64,000 bases of DNA from Achromobacter deleyi (GCF_902859705.1 NZ_CADIJO010000010.1:170997-234996), one strand, 5' to 3'; positions 24,579 through 32,842 are shown, numbered from the stretch's first letter. Program-made: numbers and translations. The notes: generated by a model not told the origin, from the letters alone.

Positions 24579-25310
24579 TCAGGCGGCCAGGCCCAGCTCG
24601 GGCAGCGCCACTTCCTGCTGCACGTAATCGGTGTAGAGCGCCGTGGTGTACAGCAACCGCATCTGCGCGCCGATTTCGCAGATCTTCAGGCAGCGCTGTT
24701 GCAGGTCTACCGTGTTGGCGTGCTCCAGCACGATCTGGTAGCCGCGTTCGCCGTGGATCTCGTCGGACACGATGTGCAGGTCGAAGAACTCGACCTCTTC
24801 GTCGGTAAAGCCGTACTTCTCGCGCAGGGTCGGCGTCTGCTTGCGATAGATGGACGGCACCTGCGATTCCAGGCCCACCACCAGGCCGGCCACGGCCACG
24901 ATGGGGTCTTCGCGCATGGCCACGGCGTAGCACCAGCTTTGCAGCGCCCGCGTGGTGGGCGACATGTTGTCGGGGTTGGTCACGCGTTCGCGCGTGGTGC
25001 CGCAGGCTTCGGCAAAGCGGATCAGCAGGTCGGTGTGGCGGTCACCGCCGATTTCCTCTTCGTACATGTTCGCCAGGAGGAAATCCTTGGCTTCCGTGTA
25101 GGTGTCCGGCGTGCGGGCGTACAGGTAGCCCAGGTAGTCGGCGAAGGGGCCGACGTAGTGGTAGTGGTTTTCGGCCCAGCGTTGCAGATGCTGGCGGCTG
25201 AGCTTGCCTTCGGCCCAGGCAATGGAAAAGGGCGAAGCGTTGGCGCTTTTGCCCTTGATCGCGTTTTCCAACGCGCTACGAAATTCATCTCGGTTCATCA
25301 GTTCTGCCAT
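24579..25310 (-). CDS. Heme-oxygenase-like di-iron oxidase/oxygenase (HDO; CADD/PqqC/TenA fold)
   Basis: This 243-aa all-helical cytoplasmic protein would often be labelled TenA- or PqqC-like. It has the full metal-ligand pattern of heme-oxygenase-like di-iron enzymes: Glu85-x6-His92 (EEIGGDRH), Glu148 (GLESQ), and His179-x3-Asp183-x2-His186 (HIVSDEIH). The spacing is close to that of chlamydial CADD as I remember it. HDO enzymes (UndA, SznF, BesC, CADD) use O2 for C-C or C-N cleavage, N-oxygenation or related chemistry. It leads an operon with two ferredoxins and an orphan protein and has the shared 14-mer in its leader. TenA thiaminase activity is unlikely, since the conserved residues are iron ligands. 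Substrate unknown. Confidence 0.87.
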   Translation of the reverse strand: MAELMNRDEFRSALENAIKGKSANASPFSIAWAEGKLSRQHLQRWAENHYHYVGPFADYLGYLYARTPDTYTEAKDFLLANMYEEEIGGDRHTDLLIRFAEACGTTRERVTNPDNMSPTTRALQSWCYAVAMREDPIVAVAGLVVGLESQVPSIYRKQTPTLREKYGFTDEEVEFFDLHIVSDEIHGERGYQIVLEHANTVDLQQRCLKICEIGAQMRLLYTTALYTDYVQQEVALPELGLAA

Positions 25311-25369
25311 GACGCGCTCCAGGTCCTATGGGGGAGGGGGGCCGGCCGGTTGCTGCTCTTGGCCGATGA

Positions 25370-25383
25370 TGAACATTGTATAC
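25370..25383 (-). promoter_or_regulatory. Candidate GntR operator, HDO operon (TGAACATTGTATAC)
   Basis: Exact copy of the 14-mer at 20034-20047, same orientation relative to its gene, 60 bp before the HDO ATG. It contains GTATAC (25378-25383), and TACCGTCTACCGT follows as a short direct repeat. Conservation over 14 bases at nearly the same distance from two start codons supports a shared operator or promoter. Confidence 0.6.
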
Positions 25384-25480
25384 CGTCTACCGTTTTAGTC
25401 GCCTAGGGTATTCCCGTCCGCCTTAATCGATTAAGGGGACCGACCCTCTGTTATCAAGGACTTGCGGCCTTCTTACCGGG

Positions 25481-25510
25481 TTGATCAAAGCGTGCGCAGA
25501 GCGGTACAAT
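25481..25510 (+). promoter_or_regulatory. Promoter of the 72-aa protein gene
   Basis: TTGATC (25481-25486) and TACAAT (25505-25510) are 18 bp apart, a good sigma-70 match (4 of 6 and 5 of 6). Transcription would begin near 25517, so the ATG at 25509 cannot be the start and the ATG at 25542 is preferred. Confidence 0.55.
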
Positions 25511-25541
25511 GAATACACTTTCAATGCAATACGGAAATACC

Positions 25542-25760
25542 ATGACGAACCGCCATCCCCTCGGAGACGCCCCGATCGGCCAGCAGCTGCTGGCCCACTA
25601 CGCCCGCCGCGACGCCGTGCGCCACGCCACGCCCCTGCTGCCCAAGTCCTGGTCGGAATGCTTCGCGCCGCTGCGCAACGAACGGCTGCAGCCCCTGGCC
25701 GCGTCCACGGGCCAGAAAAACAAAGGGCGCAATGACGCGCCGGTGGCGCAGGCGGGCTGA
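25542..25760 (+). CDS. Small 72-aa protein of unknown function
   Basis: The reading starts MTNRHPLGDAPIGQQLLAHY and continues through LLPKSWSECFAPLRNERLQP. It is basic, with an Arg/Lys-rich tail. Codons use G or C in the third position almost throughout, as real genes here do, and a good promoter precedes it. It diverges from the HDO gene (231-bp gap that holds the operator). No motif is recognised. It might be a small partner of the HDO system or an unrelated conserved protein. Confidence 0.6.
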   Translation: MTNRHPLGDAPIGQQLLAHYARRDAVRHATPLLPKSWSECFAPLRNERLQPLAASTGQKNKGRNDAPVAQAG

Positions 25761-25872
25761 ACCGCCTGATGCGTGTGGTGAAACGCTTGGCGCAAAGCGC
25801 CTGGGATGAAGCGCGACAGTTGGCCCGCCCTGCACGAAGCAGGCAGGCCAGGCGGCCCCCCTCTCAGGCGTG

Positions 25873-26268
25873 CTATGCCGCTTGCCGCTGCCAGCGCCGC
25901 TTGATCCCGGCCAACAGCAGCACCAGGAAAAATCCCAGCGTGTAGGCCAGCATGTCCCACCAGTCGGGCACGCTGCCCAGAACGATGCGCAGCACCGGCT
26001 GCTCGATCCGCCAGCCCAGGTAGCGGGCCAGGTACTGGCCGAATTCCACCGCATAGCCGGTCAGCAGCGCCGCCACCGCCAGAGGCAGCACGCCCGCGCG
26101 GATGAAGCTGCGATACACCAGATAGGCCCACCCCACGGCCACCACATCCCCCACGAAACCGCGCAACAGCGGGTAGGGCCTGCCCAGGGTGGCGATCAGC
26201 ACCTCCAGCAGGGTCACGGCCAGCAGGGCGACAAAGGCGGATCGGTTGAAGGTCAGTAGTCTCATCAT
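25873..26268 (-). CDS. DUF2809-family small integral membrane protein
   Basis: This 131-aa protein has four hydrophobic helices. The family signatures GYAVEFGQYL near residue 71 and WWDMLAYTLGFFLVLLL near residues 102-118 fit DUF2809 (VanZ-like). Start could be either of two adjacent ATGs (26268 or 26265). The function of the family is not known. It lies alone between the 72-aa gene (convergent) and sorA (divergent). Confidence 0.82.
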   Translation of the reverse strand: MMRLLTFNRSAFVALLAVTLLEVLIATLGRPYPLLRGFVGDVVAVGWAYLVYRSFIRAGVLPLAVAALLTGYAVEFGQYLARYLGWRIEQPVLRIVLGSVPDWWDMLAYTLGFFLVLLLAGIKRRWQRQAA

Positions 26269-26463
26269 GTGGCCACGGGCGGTGCCTGCGCGGGCGGCGG
26301 GCTTGCCGGCGCCCGCAGGGGCATATCGTGCGAAAAATTCGGTTATTGGAACGGCGAACGTGACAATTCAGGTGCTGTTCACCCCGTTGTCAGCCCGTCA
26401 GGCGTAGCCTGATCCGACCGCGCCGCGAGGGGCAGGGTACTAGAAAACAACGAGGAGACAAGC

Positions 26464-27699
26464 ATGAGCACATTCGATCCGGATGGGCGCCGGCGCTTCC
26501 TGCGTCAAGCCTGTACCGTGGGCGCCGCCGGCACGCTGGCCGGCCACGCCCTGACCAGCCTGGCCGCCCCGGCCACCGTCACGTTGCCGTTCGCCAACGG
26601 CGAGCGCGACCTGATCGCCTACCCCCAGAAGCGCCCCCTGATCCGCCAGACCTCGCGGCCGCCGCAACTGGAAACCCCATTCGCGGTGTTCAACGACGGC
26701 GTCATCACGCCCAACGACGCGTTCTTCGTGCGCTACCACCTGGGCAACATCCCCACTGCCATCGACCCGGCCACCTACCGGCTGCGCGTCAGCGGCAAGG
26801 TCGGCACGCCGCTGGAACTGTCGCTGGCCGACCTGAAGCAGCAGTTCGGCGCCCCGGTCGAACTGGTGGCCGTCACCCAATGCTCCGGCAACAGCCGCGG
26901 CTTTTTCGAGCCCCGCGTAGGCGGCGGACAATTGGCCAACGGCGCCATGGGCAACGCCCGCTGGCTGGGCATTCCGCTCAAGCGCATCCTGGAAAAGGCC
27001 GGTATCCAGGCCGGCGCCCGCCAGGTCACTTTCGAAGGGCTAGACCGCCCCGTCTTGCCCGGCACGCCCGAATTCGTCAAGGCGCTGGACGCGGCCCACG
27101 CGCTGGATGGCGAGGTCATGCTGGCCTACGCCATGAACGGCGCCGACCTGCCCATGCTCAACGGCTATCCCGTGCGGCTGGTGGTGCCGGGCCACTACGG
27201 CACCTACTGGGTCAAGCATCTGGCCGACATCAAGGTGCTGGACACCGAGTTCGACGGCTTCTGGATGCAGAAGGCCTACCGCATCCCCGACAACGACTGC
27301 GCCTGTACTCCCGTGGGCAAGGCGCCGGAGAAAACCCGCCCCATCGGCCGCTACAACGTGCGCAGCTTCATCACCAGCCTGGCCGACGGCGCCCGCGTGG
27401 CGCGCGGGCGGCCGGTATCGGTGCGCGGCATTGCCTTTGACGGCGGCCATGGCATCCGCGAGGTGCAGTTCTCGGCCGACGACGGCAAGACCTGGCGCGC
27501 CGCCAGACTGGGCCAGGACCTGGGGCGCTATTCCTTCCGCGAGTGGCACGCCGAGTTCACGCCCGACAAGGCCGGCGCCTATGCCCTGAAAGTGCGCGCC
27601 ACCAACATGGCTGGAGAAACCCAGCCGCTGGACCCGCTCTGGAACCCGTCCGGCTACATGCGCAACGTGGTCGAAACCGTGCGCGTCGACGCCGCGTAA
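26464..27699 (+). CDS. sorA: Sulfite dehydrogenase molybdopterin subunit SorA
   Basis: SorA oxidises sulfite to sulfate in the periplasm and passes electrons to cytochrome c. The 411-aa protein has a Tat signal (GRRRFLRQACTVG at 8-20). The Moco domain has FVRYHLG near residue 88 and the molybdenum-ligand cysteine Cys140 in TQCSGNSRGFF. The C-terminal dimerisation domain has IREVQFSADDGKTW. A strong ribosome site (GAGGAG) lies 7 bp before the ATG. sorB follows 10 bp later. Sulfite released by SsuD and similar enzymes nearby is the obvious substrate. Confidence 0.94.
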   Translation: MSTFDPDGRRRFLRQACTVGAAGTLAGHALTSLAAPATVTLPFANGERDLIAYPQKRPLIRQTSRPPQLETPFAVFNDGVITPNDAFFVRYHLGNIPTAIDPATYRLRVSGKVGTPLELSLADLKQQFGAPVELVAVTQCSGNSRGFFEPRVGGGQLANGAMGNARWLGIPLKRILEKAGIQAGARQVTFEGLDRPVLPGTPEFVKALDAAHALDGEVMLAYAMNGADLPMLNGYPVRLVVPGHYGTYWVKHLADIKVLDTEFDGFWMQKAYRIPDNDCACTPVGKAPEKTRPIGRYNVRSFITSLADGARVARGRPVSVRGIAFDGGHGIREVQFSADDGKTWRAARLGQDLGRYSFREWHAEFTPDKAGAYALKVRATNMAGETQPLDPLWNPSGYMRNVVETVRVDAA

Positions 27700-27709
27700 G
27701 GAGCCCGCC

Positions 27710-28066
27710 ATGACCCGATCCCCCACCCCCGCTTGCCCCATCCGCCTGGCTGGCCTGCTCCTGACGCTGGCCGCCGCCTGTGCCGCCGCGCCTGCCGTTG
27801 CCCTGGACATCCAGCTGCCCACCGAGACCGCCACCCTGCATCCCGGCACCGGCCCCGGCGCCCAAAGCGCCGCCCTGTGCCTGATGTGCCACTCGGTCGA
27901 CTACCTGTCGTCGCAACCGCCCATGCCGATCGGCTTCTGGGACGCCGAGGTCAAGAAGATGGTCGGCACCTACGGCGCCCCCATCCCGGCCGACCAGGTG
28001 CCGCTGATCGTGCAATACCTGAACCAGGCCTACCCGCCGCCCCCGGCGGCGTCCGCCAAGCCCTGA
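27710..28066 (+). CDS. sorB: Sulfite dehydrogenase cytochrome c subunit SorB
   Basis: This 118-aa periplasmic c-type cytochrome has a signal peptide to about residue 31 (cleavage near AVA) and one heme site, Cys57-x2-Cys60-His61 (CLMCH). Met72 or Met84 is the possible axial ligand. Conserved SorB segments are IGFWDAEVKKMVGTYGAPI and QYLNQAY near the end. AAGGAG overlapping the sorA stop gives tight coupling. It accepts electrons from SorA. Confidence 0.92.
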   Translation: MTRSPTPACPIRLAGLLLTLAAACAAAPAVALDIQLPTETATLHPGTGPGAQSAALCLMCHSVDYLSSQPPMPIGFWDAEVKKMVGTYGAPIPADQVPLIVQYLNQAYPPPPAASAKP

Positions 28067-28212
28067 GCCTGCCCCCGACGCCGCGCCGCCCCTTGCGGGC
28101 GGCGTCGCAATCCCTCACATTGCGGCCATTGCCTCGACTTAACCGGGACCCCTATTAGGCGTACCATTGGACGGCCCCCGCCCGCCGTTCCCCGGGGTTC
28201 CCAGAGGCCTAC

Positions 28213-29916
28213 ATGCTCCAGCCCGTCTCGGCCAACACCGATCTGGCCGCCGCCCCGCCCGAGGTGGCCGCAGCCGCCCCCCAACCCGTCCTGCGGGTCA
28301 GCACGCTTTCCCCCTTTGCCTTTCCCGCGTTCCGCATCATCTGGATCGCCAACCTGTTCGCCAACCTGGGCACCTGGGCGCAATCCGTCGCCGCCGCCTG
28401 GGTCATCACCACCGAACAGAGCAGCCCGCTGATGGTCGCAATGATTCAGGTGGCGGCGGCCTTCCCGCTGGTGGCGCTGTCCATCCTGACCGGCGTGCTG
28501 GCCGACAACTACGACCGCCGCAAGGTCATGCTCACCGGCATGCTGCTGGAACTGGCCGGCGGCATCTTCATCACCATCCTGGCCTTCGCCGGCCTCTTGC
28601 ACCCGGTCACCCTGATCATCTCGGTGTTCTGCATCGCCATCGGCAGCGCGGTCGTCACGCCCGCCTGGCAGGCCGCGGTGGGCGAACAGGTGCCGCGCGC
28701 CCACGTCGGCAGCGCGGTGCTGCTGAACAGCGTGAACTTCAACGTGGCGCGCGCCGTCGGCCCGGCCATCGGCGGCCTGCTGCTCGGCGCCACGGGCGCG
28801 CCCACCGTGTTCCTGCTGAACTGCGTCTGCTACGCCGGGCTGATCTGGGCCATCTGGCGCTGGCGCCGCGACATTCCCGAGCGGCGCCTGCCGCCCGAAC
28901 GGCTCTTCGAAGGCGTGATCGCCGCGCTGCGCTACACCCAGCATTCCACCGTGACGCGGCTGGTGATGCTGCGGGCCTTTGCCTTTGGCCTGTCGGCCAG
29001 CGCCCTGTGGGCGCTGCTGCCGCTGCTGGCCTATGGCCACGAAGACGGCAACGCGCTGCTGTACGGCTACATGCTGGGCGCGCTGGGCGTGGGCGCCATC
29101 CTGGGCAGCGCCGTGGTCCGCCGGCTGCAGGCGGCCTGGGGTGCCGGCGGGCTGGTCAGCGCCGCCGCGGGGCTGCTCGCCGCCTGCCTGGTGGCGCTGG
29201 GCACGACCACCACCTTGTGGGTGGCCTTTCCCGCGCTGCTGCTGTCCGGCGGCTGCTGGATCGGCGTACTGGCCACCTACAACACCACGGTGCAGATGCT
29301 GGTGCCCGACTGGGTCAAGGCGCGCTCGCTGGCGCTGTACCAGACCGCCATCTTCGGCGGGCTGGCGGCCGGCTCGTTCATGTGGGGCCACTTCGCCGGC
29401 ACCATGGGCGTGTCCGGCGCCCTGTCGGCAGCCGGCATCATGCTGGGCATCACCGTGGCCCTGCTGTACCGCTCGCGCCTGCCCGAACAGGTCGACACCC
29501 AATCGCTGGCACGCGCCGACAGCACCGAACCGGCCCTGTCGGCCGCGGGCTTCAACACTCAGCACGGCGCGGTGCTGGTGGCGGTGGAATACCTGATTCC
29601 CAAGGAAAAGCTGTCCGAACTCATTCGTGCCGCCGGACCGCTGCGCCAGCTGCGGCTGCGCAACGGCGCGCAGCAATGGCAGCTGTTTCGCGACCTGGAA
29701 CGCGAAGGCGTCTGGCGCGAGGTCTTCCTGGTGGAAAGCTGGATGCAGTACCTGCGCATGCTCGACCGCCTGACGCTGGCCGACAAGATCGTGCTGGACC
29801 AGCTGCGGGCGCTGCACACGGGCGACAAACCGCCGGTGGTGTCGCGCAACGTCAGCTACCTGGCCATGAACGAAGCCCAGGGCTTCTCGCTGCGCCGCGA
29901 ACCCGAATCCCTCTGA
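28213..29916 (+). CDS. MFS exporter (EntS/MFS_3-like) with a C-terminal soluble domain
   Basis: This 567-aa protein has twelve predicted membrane helices in residues about 30-420, starting with the family motif IIWIANLFANLGTWAQSVAA and GVLADNYDRRKVMLTGMLLE between helices 2 and 3. About 130 extra residues follow (from QHGAVLVAVEYLIPKEKLSE near residue 455 to the end), predicted soluble and resembling the small antibiotic-biosynthesis-monooxygenase-like domains found behind some MFS_3 proteins. Substrate unknown. The next gene begins 16 bp after the stop, so the two may be co-transcribed. Confidence 0.88.
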   Translation: MLQPVSANTDLAAAPPEVAAAAPQPVLRVSTLSPFAFPAFRIIWIANLFANLGTWAQSVAAAWVITTEQSSPLMVAMIQVAAAFPLVALSILTGVLADNYDRRKVMLTGMLLELAGGIFITILAFAGLLHPVTLIISVFCIAIGSAVVTPAWQAAVGEQVPRAHVGSAVLLNSVNFNVARAVGPAIGGLLLGATGAPTVFLLNCVCYAGLIWAIWRWRRDIPERRLPPERLFEGVIAALRYTQHSTVTRLVMLRAFAFGLSASALWALLPLLAYGHEDGNALLYGYMLGALGVGAILGSAVVRRLQAAWGAGGLVSAAAGLLAACLVALGTTTTLWVAFPALLLSGGCWIGVLATYNTTVQMLVPDWVKARSLALYQTAIFGGLAAGSFMWGHFAGTMGVSGALSAAGIMLGITVALLYRSRLPEQVDTQSLARADSTEPALSAAGFNTQHGAVLVAVEYLIPKEKLSELIRAAGPLRQLRLRNGAQQWQLFRDLEREGVWREVFLVESWMQYLRMLDRLTLADKIVLDQLRALHTGDKPPVVSRNVSYLAMNEAQGFSLRREPESL

Positions 29917-29932
29917 CCCACAAGGCCCGACC

Positions 29933-31996
29933 ATGCTGACCTCTCTCTGGCGTAAATGGCGTGCGTCGGGCCATGGCGGGCCTGCCCTGGACGTGATCCT
30001 GGCCGGCGCCGATCCCGATGCGCCGCTGGCACAGCGCAATCTGTGGATGGTGGACCTGTGCCGCTGGATCGACCGGCCAGGCCGTGCGCCGGCCGACGAC
30101 GGCCGCCACCCGCAGCATGCACGCCTGCGCTACGTACTGCAGGTGCTGGAGCACAACCCGGCGCTGGCCACGCCCGTCGCCGCCACGCTGCGCTCGCTGA
30201 TCGCCGACAACGACCCCACCTCGCTGCTGTGCGACACCGGCGTGGCCTCGCACCCCGGTTTCTGGGGGGAATTCTGGGAACGCGCGCAGGCCCGGCTGTT
30301 ACCGCCGCCGCCCAACCGCAGCGACATGTTCGGCCTGTTTTCGCTGATCTTCCGCAAGGCCCACGATGCCTCGTGGATCGAAGCGCTGGACGACGACACG
30401 CTGACGCGCATGCGCCTGCTACTACGCCACGGCGACGGCGTGACGCGCGCCGATCCCGCCGCCCCCGAACCGCCGCCCCGTTTCCTCGAGGAAGCGCTCA
30501 CCAGCAGCATCCAGGTGCTGGCCAGCCAGGTGCGCGCCACCGGCCTGAGTCAGGACATCCGCTCGCGCCTGCCCGGCCGCGTGCGGGAAAATCCCTTCTT
30601 TCCGCTGGCAACGGCCGCCGCCGAACTGTGCGACAGCGCGCCCGACACCCCGCGCGAGGTCTTCGGCCGGCGCCTGAACGTGTTCCGCGCGCTGCTCGAC
30701 AGTTGCCGCGCGGCCTCGCAGCAGGTCTATGCCGAACTGGAACAGAACGGCGTATCGGTCGAAGTCGTCTTCCAGATCGAACGCATGAAGTTGCGCCTGG
30801 CGCGCATCGAACTGCTGCTCAGCGTATGGGTTGACCCCACTCAGCGCCATAAATACGTGCACCTGGCTGCCGAACTGATCCGCTCGACCCAGGCTCGCAG
30901 CAGCATCCGTCACCTGGCCGCCTCGTCGTTCGCGCAACTGGCCCGCCGCGTCATGGAACGCACCGCCGAAACCGGCGAACACTACATCGCGCGCGACCCC
31001 GCCGAATACCTGACGATGCTCAAGGCCTCGGCCGGCGGCGGCCTGGTGATGGTGCTGACGGTGTACCTGAAGTTCTTCATCGTCTCGCTGCACCTGGACA
31101 AGTTCATCGAAGGCCTGCTGGCCTCGCTGAACTACGCGGGCGGCTTTCTCGCCATCCACTTCGCCCACTTCACGCTGGCCACCAAGCAGCCCGCCATGAC
31201 CGGCCCGGCGCTGGCTCACCGGCTGGACGAGGCCAATACCCCCGAGGGCCGCGAGGCCTTCCTGGACGACACCCTGTCCATGATCCGCTCGAACGCGGCC
31301 GCCATCCTGGGCAACCTGGCGGTGGTGTTTCCGCTGGCCTGGGCGGTGCAGTGGATAGCGCAGAACGCGCTGGACCGGCCCCTGATCGACGCGCAGAAAG
31401 CGCAGACCACGCTCGACTCGTTCTCGGCCTGGGGCCCCACGCCCATCTACGCCGCCGCCACCGGCGTGCTGCTGTGGCTGTCCAGCCTGGTCGCCGGGTG
31501 GGCCGACAACTGGTTCGCCCTGCACCGCGTGCACGACGTGATGGCCTACGACCGGCGCGTGCGCCACCTGTTCGGCACGCGCGGCGCGGCCCGCTGGGCG
31601 GGATTCTGGCAACGCAATATCTCCGGCATCGCCGGCAATGTCTCGTTGGGGCTGATGCTGGGCCTGGGGCCGGCCATCGTCAGCTTCTTCGGGCCGCACG
31701 TCGAAGTGCGACACGTGACGCTTTCCGCCGGCCAGATCGGATCGGCCATCGGCGCGCTGGGCTGGGAAGTCGTGCACACGCACGCGTTCTGGATGGCGGT
31801 GGCGGGCACCGCCTTGACCGGCATCCTGAACGTGGGGGTGAGCTTCGCATTGGCCTTCAACGTGGCGCTGCGCTCACGCAACCTGCGCCGCGGCGATCGC
31901 CAGGCGCTGGCCCTGGGCGTGCGCCGACGCATCTGGCAGCGCCCCGCCACGCTGTTCTGGCCGGTCAAGCCGCGGCCGGCGGCGCCGCAAGCCTGA
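29933..31996 (+). CDS. Gcr-type 'site-specific recombinase' family membrane protein
   Basis: This 687-aa protein matches the family named after neisserial Gcr and annotated as site-specific recombinase. The N-terminal half is soluble and Arg/Leu-rich (LDVILAGADPDAPLAQRNLW near residue 19). The C-terminal half has five to seven hydrophobic helices (VMVLTVYLKFFIVSLH near residue 370, GGFLAIHFAHFTLATKQPAM near residue 403, LGLMLGLGPAIVSFFGPHVE). No tyrosine- or serine-recombinase catalytic motif is visible, so the recombinase name should be treated with caution. The membrane topology suggests another role. Confidence 0.82.
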   Translation: MLTSLWRKWRASGHGGPALDVILAGADPDAPLAQRNLWMVDLCRWIDRPGRAPADDGRHPQHARLRYVLQVLEHNPALATPVAATLRSLIADNDPTSLLCDTGVASHPGFWGEFWERAQARLLPPPPNRSDMFGLFSLIFRKAHDASWIEALDDDTLTRMRLLLRHGDGVTRADPAAPEPPPRFLEEALTSSIQVLASQVRATGLSQDIRSRLPGRVRENPFFPLATAAAELCDSAPDTPREVFGRRLNVFRALLDSCRAASQQVYAELEQNGVSVEVVFQIERMKLRLARIELLLSVWVDPTQRHKYVHLAAELIRSTQARSSIRHLAASSFAQLARRVMERTAETGEHYIARDPAEYLTMLKASAGGGLVMVLTVYLKFFIVSLHLDKFIEGLLASLNYAGGFLAIHFAHFTLATKQPAMTGPALAHRLDEANTPEGREAFLDDTLSMIRSNAAAILGNLAVVFPLAWAVQWIAQNALDRPLIDAQKAQTTLDSFSAWGPTPIYAAATGVLLWLSSLVAGWADNWFALHRVHDVMAYDRRVRHLFGTRGAARWAGFWQRNISGIAGNVSLGLMLGLGPAIVSFFGPHVEVRHVTLSAGQIGSAIGALGWEVVHTHAFWMAVAGTALTGILNVGVSFALAFNVALRSRNLRRGDRQALALGVRRRIWQRPATLFWPVKPRPAAPQA

Positions 31997-32062
31997 CCGG
32001 GGCCGCGCGGGCACGCCAGGCGGCGCCGCGCGCATCGAAGGGCGAACCCGCAGCTGGCGGCG

Positions 32063-32812
32063 CTACACGCCCGCTTCCGGCGCCCAACCGCCCGCCACGC
32101 GCTGCATCCGCGGCGATTCGAACGCACAGGCCAGCGGAATCGGCGCGCCCTCGGCATCCACCAGCCGCGTGCGCCAGCGCTCGCCCTGGCACATGGCTAC
32201 CACGATACCGGCCACTTGCGCCTGGCAGCGCTGCAGCAACGTCAGGGCCGATGCCATGGTCTGGCCGGTGCTGACCGCATCGTCCACCACCAGCACGCGC
32301 CGCCCGCGCAGCATATCCGCCAGGTTCGGGTCCACGTACAGCAGCTTGCCGGCATCCGGCGTGGTCAACGAGCGCACCGGCACGGCCAGGCTTTCGTCAT
32401 ACCAGTACTTGCGCGAATAGCCGAACGGCACGTAACGCGAAAAGCCCAGCCCGCGCGCCACCAGCGGCGCGAATGCCAGCCCCAGCGTGGGCAGGCCCAC
32501 CACGATCTCGGCGCCGAAGGCGCGCGCCCGTTCGGCCATGAAGCCGGCCAAAGTCTCCACCACGTCCAGGCTGGCGTGGTTGGCGATCAGCGACGCCACG
32601 CAGCGCCGCGGATCGGCCGGCACGCCGCGCAGCGGCAGCACCAGGTAACGGCCGTCGGGCAGGCGCGCCGGATAGCCGCCCGAGTAGGGCGGCTCGGCAG
32701 GAATCGTCAGCGCGTCGGCGGCGACGATCTCCTGCCAGTAGCCGGTGGTGGCGTCGAACGGTAGGAAGTCAGGCTCAGGGGCGTGCTCGCCCTGGACATC
32801 AGTAGCAGTCAT
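32063..32812 (-). CDS. Phosphoribosyltransferase-fold protein
   Basis: This 249-aa cytoplasmic protein has the PRPP-binding loop VLVVDDAVSTGQTMASALTL near residues 173-192 (two Asp then STG). It also has a type I PRTase core (VVGLPTLGLAFAPLVARGLG near residue 103, GFSRYVPFGYSRKYWYDESL). The N-terminal 60 residues are extra. Family members of this kind are mostly uncharacterised; the base specificity cannot be read. It is upstream of nothing on its strand and convergent with the Gcr-like gene; the M20 gene lies 30 bp upstream, so they may share a transcript. Confidence 0.87.
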   Translation of the reverse strand: MTATDVQGEHAPEPDFLPFDATTGYWQEIVAADALTIPAEPPYSGGYPARLPDGRYLVLPLRGVPADPRRCVASLIANHASLDVVETLAGFMAERARAFGAEIVVGLPTLGLAFAPLVARGLGFSRYVPFGYSRKYWYDESLAVPVRSLTTPDAGKLLYVDPNLADMLRGRRVLVVDDAVSTGQTMASALTLLQRCQAQVAGIVVAMCQGERWRTRLVDAEGAPIPLACAFESPRMQRVAGGWAPEAGV

Positions 32813-32842
32813 GCGGTTCAGGAGCAGGGCGGCCGGCAGCGC

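Noticed and set aside
24579..25310. Calling this gene a TenA thiaminase or PqqC
   Set aside because: No thiamine or PQQ genes are nearby, and the conserved residues form the di-iron ligand pattern of HDO enzymes rather than the TenA catalytic Cys site.
28077..28109. Terminator after sorB
   Set aside because: GC-rich self-complementarity exists but offers two competing partial stems and no T-run, too weak to list.
28030..30039. Long minus-strand open frame opposite the MFS exporter
   Set aside because: Low-complexity Gln/His/Gly/Arg translation, antisense to a clear 12-helix transporter.
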